The notes under the pieces: model-generated
Database searches by the model: none
The model's input: only the letters and a program-made list of their open reading frames with translations
Told to the model about the DNA's origin: nothing
Part shown: in pieces, positions 9,319-13,110 of the stretch
Layout of the letters: every line of letters begins with the position of its first letter
Numbering within the stretch: the stretch's first letter is position 1
Translations under genes and position numbers: made by a program
DNA from: Methylophilaceae bacterium UBA5127
GTDB lineage: Bacteria; Pseudomonadota; Gammaproteobacteria; Burkholderiales; Methylophilaceae
DNA length: 13,110 nucleotides
Direction: 5' to 3'
NCBI GenBank assembly: GCA_002414145.1
Contig: DHYP01000002.1
Location: 32,368 to 45,477, forward strand

Positions 9319-9411
9319 ATGTTGACGCTAGTAAAAGCTGTAATTAGCTAGTCGATGTGAGTGGATACAATGAAAAGCCTTAATTGAGATAAGGCTTTTT
9401 AGCGTCAACAT
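9319..9411. repeat. 12-base perfect inverted repeat enclosing a terminator, upstream of sucC
   Basis: ATGTTGACGCTA (9319-9330) is the exact reverse complement of TAGCGTCAACAT (9400-9411). Read inward the similarity continues after a 2-base gap: the left arm goes on GT-AAAAGC and the right arm AAAAGC. Outward, CC is shared with a 1-base shift, so about 20-22 bases are related. The right arm begins at the base directly after the terminator stem. No target-site duplication is visible outside. It may be a regulatory structure or a remnant of a small palindromic element. Confidence 0.7.
9373..9400 (-). terminator. Intrinsic terminator of the haem membrane protein gene (works in both directions)
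   Basis: AAAAGCCTTA (9373-9382) pairs perfectly with TAAGGCTTTT (9390-9399) around a 7-base loop, giving a 10-pair stem with an A-tract on one side and T-tract on the other. It lies 20 bases beyond the stop of the - strand gene ending at 9421. It should separate that gene from sucC, so sucC needs its own promoter below 9373. Confidence 0.8.
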
Positions 9412-9420
9412 TGGAAATGT

Positions 9421-10191
9421 TTATAAGTCTTGTTCCCAAGCGTTGCCATATGTTTTGCCATTGCGCGCGAGCACAAGCATTTGATACATGCTAATGACCC
9501 ACATGCCACTTGATGCAATGCTGTAGCCTATCCCGCCGATAATGGTAAACCAAGCAAAATTAGGACTCAGTTTGGTAAGCCACCATGAAAGCACATCGAT
9601 TAATAGAAATGCAAAAGGGAAAGCGATGGCAATAATTTTGAGTTTCTTGGGAATATTGACCGCAAAGCTAAAAATAAAACCAATAAAGAAGAAAATAAAA
9701 CTAATACCAAAAAGATGGATATGAGATACGCGAGTTAGACCACTAATGGTTGCCCCTTGGTTAGTTGCTGCAGCTTTTTTGACCTCTTCAAATTTGGTGA
9801 AATTAGGAATTCCTGGAATTTGACTGTGGCACATAATACAGTGTTGTGCAAAGACCCCTTTGAAATGAGGTTCCCATTGTGATTCGGGCGCACCTTGCTG
9901 AGCCCATTTAATAATGTCCTGACGCACTTCAAGTGGCGCTTTGTCTATCATCGAGCCATTGAGTTTACTAGCGAGTTTGCTCCCACTACGGTCACCATAG
10001 TAGCTATAGACAATGTCATCCACAGAAAGACCTACTTTGCCATCTGCCATGCCATGTGTGAGCATGATTTGTAGCCCCGCCATGCATAAACCGACACCTA
10101 TCACCAATAAATAGCCTATAAATAGTGCTTTGATTGGTAATGGCATATTGGGTAAATTTAACCAGGCAAGGTTGGGTGGTGCAGATTTCAT
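9421..10191 (-). CDS. Membrane protein with four helices and one c-type haem motif, function unknown
   Basis: 256 residues from the ATG at 10191. A TTG at 10236 would add 15 residues, but GAGAGG lies 5 bases before the ATG. Layout: helix 1 at about 19-44; a soluble loop at 45-155 with the haem-attachment motif CIMCH at 118-122; then three helices at about 159-180, 184-207 and 213-241. The loop is predicted periplasmic, since haem c is attached there. No methionine lies between CIMCH and helix 2, so the sixth haem ligand could be His157 or His159 in RVSHIHLFG at the membrane surface. Histidines 46 and 109 are other options. This suggests electron transfer tied to the membrane or quinone pool, but I cannot name the family. 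It has its own terminator and diverges from serB, so it appears monocistronic. Confidence 0.85.
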   Translation of the reverse strand: MKSAPPNLAWLNLPNMPLPIKALFIGYLLVIGVGLCMAGLQIMLTHGMADGKVGLSVDDIVYSYYGDRSGSKLASKLNGSMIDKAPLEVRQDIIKWAQQGAPESQWEPHFKGVFAQHCIMCHSQIPGIPNFTKFEEVKKAAATNQGATISGLTRVSHIHLFGISFIFFFIGFIFSFAVNIPKKLKIIAIAFPFAFLLIDVLSWWLTKLSPNFAWFTIIGGIGYSIASSGMWVISMYQMLVLARNGKTYGNAWEQDL

Positions 10192-10202
10192 AGAGGCCTC
10201 TC
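10192..10202 (-). promoter_or_regulatory. Shine-Dalgarno of the haem membrane protein, inside a 10-base palindrome
   Basis: GAGAGG (10202-10197) is 5 bases from the ATG at 10191 and sets the start. AGAGGCCTCT (10192-10201) is a perfect palindrome covering most of it, so the site may pair with itself or be bound as DNA; this may be chance. Confidence 0.6.
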
Positions 10203-10315
10203 GATAAACAATCGCAATAAATGTGGGTTTAGCCAAAGCATACCACTCTATACATTAAAGATAAAACAAGAATCAGAAACGCTTATTAAGTGTTTACTGT
10301 GTATTTAGTGCTTGC

Positions 10316-10324
10316 TGTTATAAT
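10316..10324 (+). promoter_or_regulatory. Extended -10 promoter of serB
   Basis: TGTTATAAT matches the consensus extended -10 (TGnTATAAT) exactly. No good -35 lies at 16-18 bases upstream (TTTACT at 10293 is 20 away), as is common for extended -10 promoters. Transcription would begin near 10331, leaving a leader of about 22 bases before the serB ATG. Confidence 0.6.
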
Positions 10325-10352
10325 TTGGTTTTAGTTCAAATTGAATAACGTT

Positions 10353-11204
10353 ATGCGTCTAGTAGTTCAAGGCCGTGCTATTTCGATAGCACATCTCAGT
10401 CATATTCATGGTTTGGTAGGTGGTCACACACAGTTCGTGCAGATTGCTGAATATGCTTATTATTTGCCCATTCAATCTACAAGCAAGCCAATGGAAGTTT
10501 CTAACGTGCAGAAGTTCTGTGCCGAGCAGAAAATAGACAACGCACTCGTACCAGATACGCAACGCTTAAGTCACTTTGGTTTGTGTGTGATGGACATGGA
10601 CTCCACGTTGATTAACATTGAATGTATAGACGAAATTGCGGACATGATGGGAATCAAGCCGCAGATTTCAGAAATCACTGAGGCAGCAATGCGAGGTGAG
10701 TTAGACTTTGCCGCGAGTCTAAAAAAGCGTGTGGCTTTGCTTAAAGGGCTTGAAGAAGATGCATTGCAGCACGTGATTGATGAGCGCCTACAACTTAATC
10801 CTGGCGCGCAAGCTTGGATTGCAGCATGCAAAGCTAACAATATTAAAACCATGGTAGTTTCGGGCGGGTTCACGTTTTTTGCTCACCATGTTAAAACGCT
10901 ATTGGGGCTCGACTATGCAGTGTCCAATACATTGGAAATTACTGACGGCAAGCTAACAGGTCATATTTTGGGCGATATTGTAGATGCCAATCGCAAAGCA
11001 CAAGAGCTCGTTCATTTGCGTGATGCCTTAGGCCTAAAACAGAGTCAAACCATCGCTATTGGTGATGGCGCAAATGATTTAAAAATGCTGGCTGTTGCAG
11101 GAGTTGGTATTGCATATCACGCTAAGCCAGTAGTACAGGCGCAGGCTATGTATGCGTTGAATTTCAATGGTTTAGATGGTGTGGCAAATTTATTGACGGT
11201 GTAG
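10353..11204 (+). CDS. serB: Phosphoserine phosphatase
   Basis: 283 residues from the ATG at 10353. A TTG at 10341 would add four residues; neither has a clear Shine-Dalgarno, and ATG is preferred. This HAD-superfamily enzyme removes phosphate from phosphoserine, the last step of serine synthesis. HAD motif I is DMDST at 81-85 (nucleophile Asp81, acid Asp83), motif II is Ser170 in VSGGFT, and motif IV is GDGANDLKM at 237-245 with Asp238 and Asp242. The cap region holds the typical ITEAAMRGELDF and the substrate-site segment after it. The roughly 80 residues before motif I form a degenerate ACT-like N-terminal domain, shorter than in E. coli (322 in total). It is a lone gene with its own promoter. 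In serine-pathway-lacking methylotrophs it would serve only biosynthesis. Confidence 0.95.
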   Translation: MRLVVQGRAISIAHLSHIHGLVGGHTQFVQIAEYAYYLPIQSTSKPMEVSNVQKFCAEQKIDNALVPDTQRLSHFGLCVMDMDSTLINIECIDEIADMMGIKPQISEITEAAMRGELDFAASLKKRVALLKGLEEDALQHVIDERLQLNPGAQAWIAACKANNIKTMVVSGGFTFFAHHVKTLLGLDYAVSNTLEITDGKLTGHILGDIVDANRKAQELVHLRDALGLKQSQTIAIGDGANDLKMLAVAGVGIAYHAKPVVQAQAMYALNFNGLDGVANLLTV

Positions 11205-11213
11205 TGTGTTTAC

Positions 11214-11996
11214 TTAGTTTAATCGGCTTAACTCTTCTTCGCTAAAACCTGCTTGGCGTCTGGCTTCCATATTGAAGGGGGGGCGAAGTTTTGGAGCGCG
11301 GTATTCAGCGCACAGTTTTTCAAATGTAGTCATCGGCTCAAGCTGACGTTGCCCGCATAACCAGTTAAACCAGTAGTTACCAATCGCGACATGTCCAATC
11401 TCATCGCGTAAAATAATATCGAGAATCTTTGCAGCAGACGTGTCACCAGCTTGCGCCAGTTTGTTGCGTAGGGCAGGCGAGGCATCTAGTCCTCTGGCTT
11501 CCATGGTGCGCGGCACCAACGCCATACGTGCGAGCACATCCTCTTGTGTGCGCTCTACCATCTCCCATAGACTGTTGTGGCCAGAAAAATCGCCATAAAC
11601 ATACCCCATAGTTTTTAAGTGCGTTTGCAACAGGTTGAAATGGTAAGCCTCTTCTGCGGCGACTTTGAGCCAATCACGATAGTAAGTTTCTGGCATGTGG
11701 GCAAAACGCCAAATAGCATCGAGTGCTAAATTAATAGCGTTAAACTCAATGTGCGCAAGCGCATGAATAAGCGTAGCCCGTCCTTCTATTGTGCGCATAG
11801 AGCGCTTTTCAACAGTTAACGGGCTGACTAGCTCTGGTTTGGCTGGGCGGCCAGGAATAGATAGAGTTTCTTTGATCTCAAGGGTAGTGTCGATAGTTAG
11901 CACTTGCTTGCTTAACGCTAATACCCCTTCAGCCTTGATCTCAGGATGGCACTCGCATAGCCACGCCAGCGCCTCAAGGCGTAGTTCCGTGGCCAT
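11214..11996 (-). CDS. DUF455 ferritin-like di-iron protein
   Basis: 260 residues, cytoplasmic, with no signal peptide or membrane helix. It matches the DUF455 ferritin-like family (COG2833-type). The helix pattern of a di-iron carboxylate site is visible: Glu84 (AHIEFNAINLALD), Glu116-x-x-His119 (EEAYHF), Glu166 (RTMEARGLD) and Glu199-x-x-His202 (RDEIGHVAIGN), which gives the full E, ExxH, E, ExxH set. The family's substrate is not known to me; oxidation chemistry or iron handling is plausible. The C-terminus APKLRPPFN is encoded by a run of seven C. It begins 3 bases after the stop of the SMP-30-like gene and has no ribosome site of its own, so it is probably coupled to it. It ends 9 bases from the serB stop on the other strand. 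Confidence 0.9.
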   Translation of the reverse strand: MATELRLEALAWLCECHPEIKAEGVLALSKQVLTIDTTLEIKETLSIPGRPAKPELVSPLTVEKRSMRTIEGRATLIHALAHIEFNAINLALDAIWRFAHMPETYYRDWLKVAAEEAYHFNLLQTHLKTMGYVYGDFSGHNSLWEMVERTQEDVLARMALVPRTMEARGLDASPALRNKLAQAGDTSAAKILDIILRDEIGHVAIGNYWFNWLCGQRQLEPMTTFEKLCAEYRAPKLRPPFNMEARRQAGFSEEELSRLN

Positions 11997-11999
11997 GCG

Positions 12000-12845
12000 T
12001 TATTTGATTGCGGACTCAATGCTAATAAACTCTAGTTCGCCTGGTTTCATTAAAGGCACTAATAAGTATTGACCGTTCTGACTCAGCGTCATGTCTGCTG
12101 AACTGGTTAAACCACTGTTGACCAGTTTTGCTCTGCTGGCACTGACTTGGTTAATAATGCCATTTTTCCAGTCACTGATGTATATTTTGCCTGTTTTAGT
12201 TCTGACTAAGCCATCACCACCACCAAATCCGCTAGCCACTTCAGCCATTGTGCCTGTCATGAGGTTGATACGGTACAAAATGCCAGATTCAAAGTCCACT
12301 TCAAGCAGGCGCTTGCGACCTTCATAACACAGCCCATTGGGGGCAAGTACTGCTGGGTTAGTGCTGTCTACAACAGTACTTACGGTTTTATTTTCATCGA
12401 TTTTATAAATGGCACCTCCTGACTTGAGGTCACCACTATCACTTACATATAAGTTGTTAAAACTGTCGGCTTCAATATCATTCAAAAATTGTGGCGTTTT
12501 AGGAAACGCTTTGGCATCCACATAGACATGCACCGTGCCGTCCATGTCTATGGCTAACACTTTGGTTTTATCAGTGACAAAAAGCTGATGATTCATCATC
12601 ACCATGCCCTTGGGGTCGTCTAGACCTCTAGCAAATATGCTGATTTTGCCATTTTTATCAATTTTGGTGATTTGACCATCACCATCTTTGCCGAATTCGT
12701 TGATTTCAGATACATAGATGCCTCCATCTTTTGCTTGCACCACAGATTCTGGTGTTTTTAAACCGACCACTTTAGTGGGCAGTTCATTTTTAGCCTGCGC
12801 ATGGGCTGCAAAGATAAAAAAAAGAGCGAGCGTTAGTTTTTTCAT
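12000..12845 (-). CDS. Exported SMP-30/gluconolactonase-like beta-propeller
   Basis: 281 residues. Residues 1-18 are a clear Sec signal peptide (MKKLTLALFFIFAAHAQA, cleaved before KNELP), so it should be periplasmic. The rest shows repeated propeller blades such as GGIYVSEI, NNLYVSDSG and GKIYISDWKNG. SMP-30 metal-site residues can be matched: Glu33 (TPESV), Asn122 (FLNDIEAD), Asn170 (APNGL) and Asp211 (GGGDGLV). The family includes lactonases and esterases that need one divalent metal; the substrate here cannot be told, and an NHL-type binding propeller is an alternative. The ribosome site is weak. It lies upstream of DUF455 with a 3-base gap, and 39 bases after the end of the gene at the right edge. 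Confidence 0.85.
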   Translation of the reverse strand: MKKLTLALFFIFAAHAQAKNELPTKVVGLKTPESVVQAKDGGIYVSEINEFGKDGDGQITKIDKNGKISIFARGLDDPKGMVMMNHQLFVTDKTKVLAIDMDGTVHVYVDAKAFPKTPQFLNDIEADSFNNLYVSDSGDLKSGGAIYKIDENKTVSTVVDSTNPAVLAPNGLCYEGRKRLLEVDFESGILYRINLMTGTMAEVASGFGGGDGLVRTKTGKIYISDWKNGIINQVSASRAKLVNSGLTSSADMTLSQNGQYLLVPLMKPGELEFISIESAIK

Positions 12846-12884
12846 AATAGATTTACCAGGTTTTCTTTCTTGTCAATTGAATGC

Positions 12885-13110
12885 TTAATAGTATAGCTTG
12901 CTGTTGGGAGATTCATCTAGCGCTGGGCAGATGGATTCTGCATTTTTACCGCCTGTCGCTTTTATGTTATCCAAGAAATCTTGGTTTGTATTCAAAGTTT
13001 GAACGATCTCTTCCATGGCTTTGACATACGCTTTTTCTAAATAGAACTCGGGCCTAGTATCTAGTTCTCCTAACTTCTGAGCCTGTTTTTTAATGGTGAT
13101 AACGGCTTGA
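12885..13110 (-). CDS. C-terminal part of an unrecognised protein (5' end outside window)
   Basis: An open frame enters from the right edge and ends at a TAA at 12885-12887; 74 residues are visible, beginning QAVITIKKQAQKLGEL. It contains EFYLEKAYVKAMEEIVQTLN, then NQDFLDNIKATGG, SICPALDES and the end SKLYY. It is mostly helical and charged with one cysteine and no membrane helix. I do not recognise a family. Codon use and composition match neighbouring genes, and it lies on the same strand 39 bases before the SMP-30-like gene, so it may be the upstream member of the same operon. It also explains the bases that would otherwise look like a long intergenic tail. Confidence 0.6.
   Translation of the reverse strand, partial: QAVITIKKQAQKLGELDTRPEFYLEKAYVKAMEEIVQTLNTNQDFLDNIKATGGKNAESICPALDESPNSKLYY

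Noticed and set aside
9331..9353. Possible + strand promoter from TTGACG in the left arm of the inverted repeat (TAGCTA 17 bases on)
   Set aside because: The -10 match is poor and no + strand gene follows before 10353; the terminator at 9373 would stop such a transcript.
12871..12876. Perfect -35 hexamer TTGACA on the - strand before the SMP-30-like gene
   Set aside because: No -10 at 16-18 bases; the only -10-like string (TATTAT) is 21 bases away and overlaps the start codon.

Overview
The window looks like a chromosomal housekeeping region of a Gram-negative proteobacterium. It is moderately AT-rich, it carries lipid A and KDO genes, and its protein sequences read as betaproteobacterial. 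A Methylophilaceae-type methylotroph (Methylotenera or Methylophilus-like) is my best guess, but that is inference from sequence feel and gene order, not a search. I see no tRNA, rRNA, CRISPR array, transposase, integrase or phage gene. No stretch longer than about 300 bases lacks a gene.

Left part, + strand (1-4100): an envelope operon. It holds the 3' end of an exbD/tolR-type gene, then msbA (lipid A flippase), lpxK (lipid A 4'-kinase), a small UPF0434/YcaR protein and kdsB (CMP-KDO synthetase). msbA, lpxK and kdsB act in turn on making and exporting the lipid A-KDO core. ExbD belongs to a proton-motive-force motor that energises outer-membrane transport.

Middle, - strand (9264 down to 4241): a tightly packed run of sucC, sucD, an exported ankyrin-repeat protein, nadE and glnB. 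sucC and sucD overlap by 4 bases, and the next gaps are 13, 8 and about 60 bases. The run joins succinyl-CoA synthetase, glutamine-dependent NAD synthetase and the PII sensor of 2-oxoglutarate, ATP/ADP and nitrogen status. It meets kdsB tail to tail at a hairpin (4189-4232). Its upstream region holds a strong terminator hairpin nested inside a 12-base perfect inverted repeat (9319-9411).

Next, at 9421-10191 on the - strand, is an unnamed four-helix membrane protein with one c-type haem motif. It diverges from serB (+, phosphoserine phosphatase), which has a consensus extended -10 promoter. serB converges, with only 9 bases between stops, on a - strand pair: an exported SMP-30/gluconolactonase-like beta-propeller (12000-12845) followed by a DUF455 ferritin-like di-iron protein (11214-11996). 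At the right edge, the 3' end of one more - strand gene (12885-13110) enters the window; I do not recognise it.

Nearly everything here belongs to known families. The parts with least known function are the haem membrane protein, the ankyrin protein inside the suc-nad-gln run, the DUF455/SMP-30 pair, and the nested inverted repeat upstream of sucC. I found no clear evidence of an undescribed defence or mobile system.
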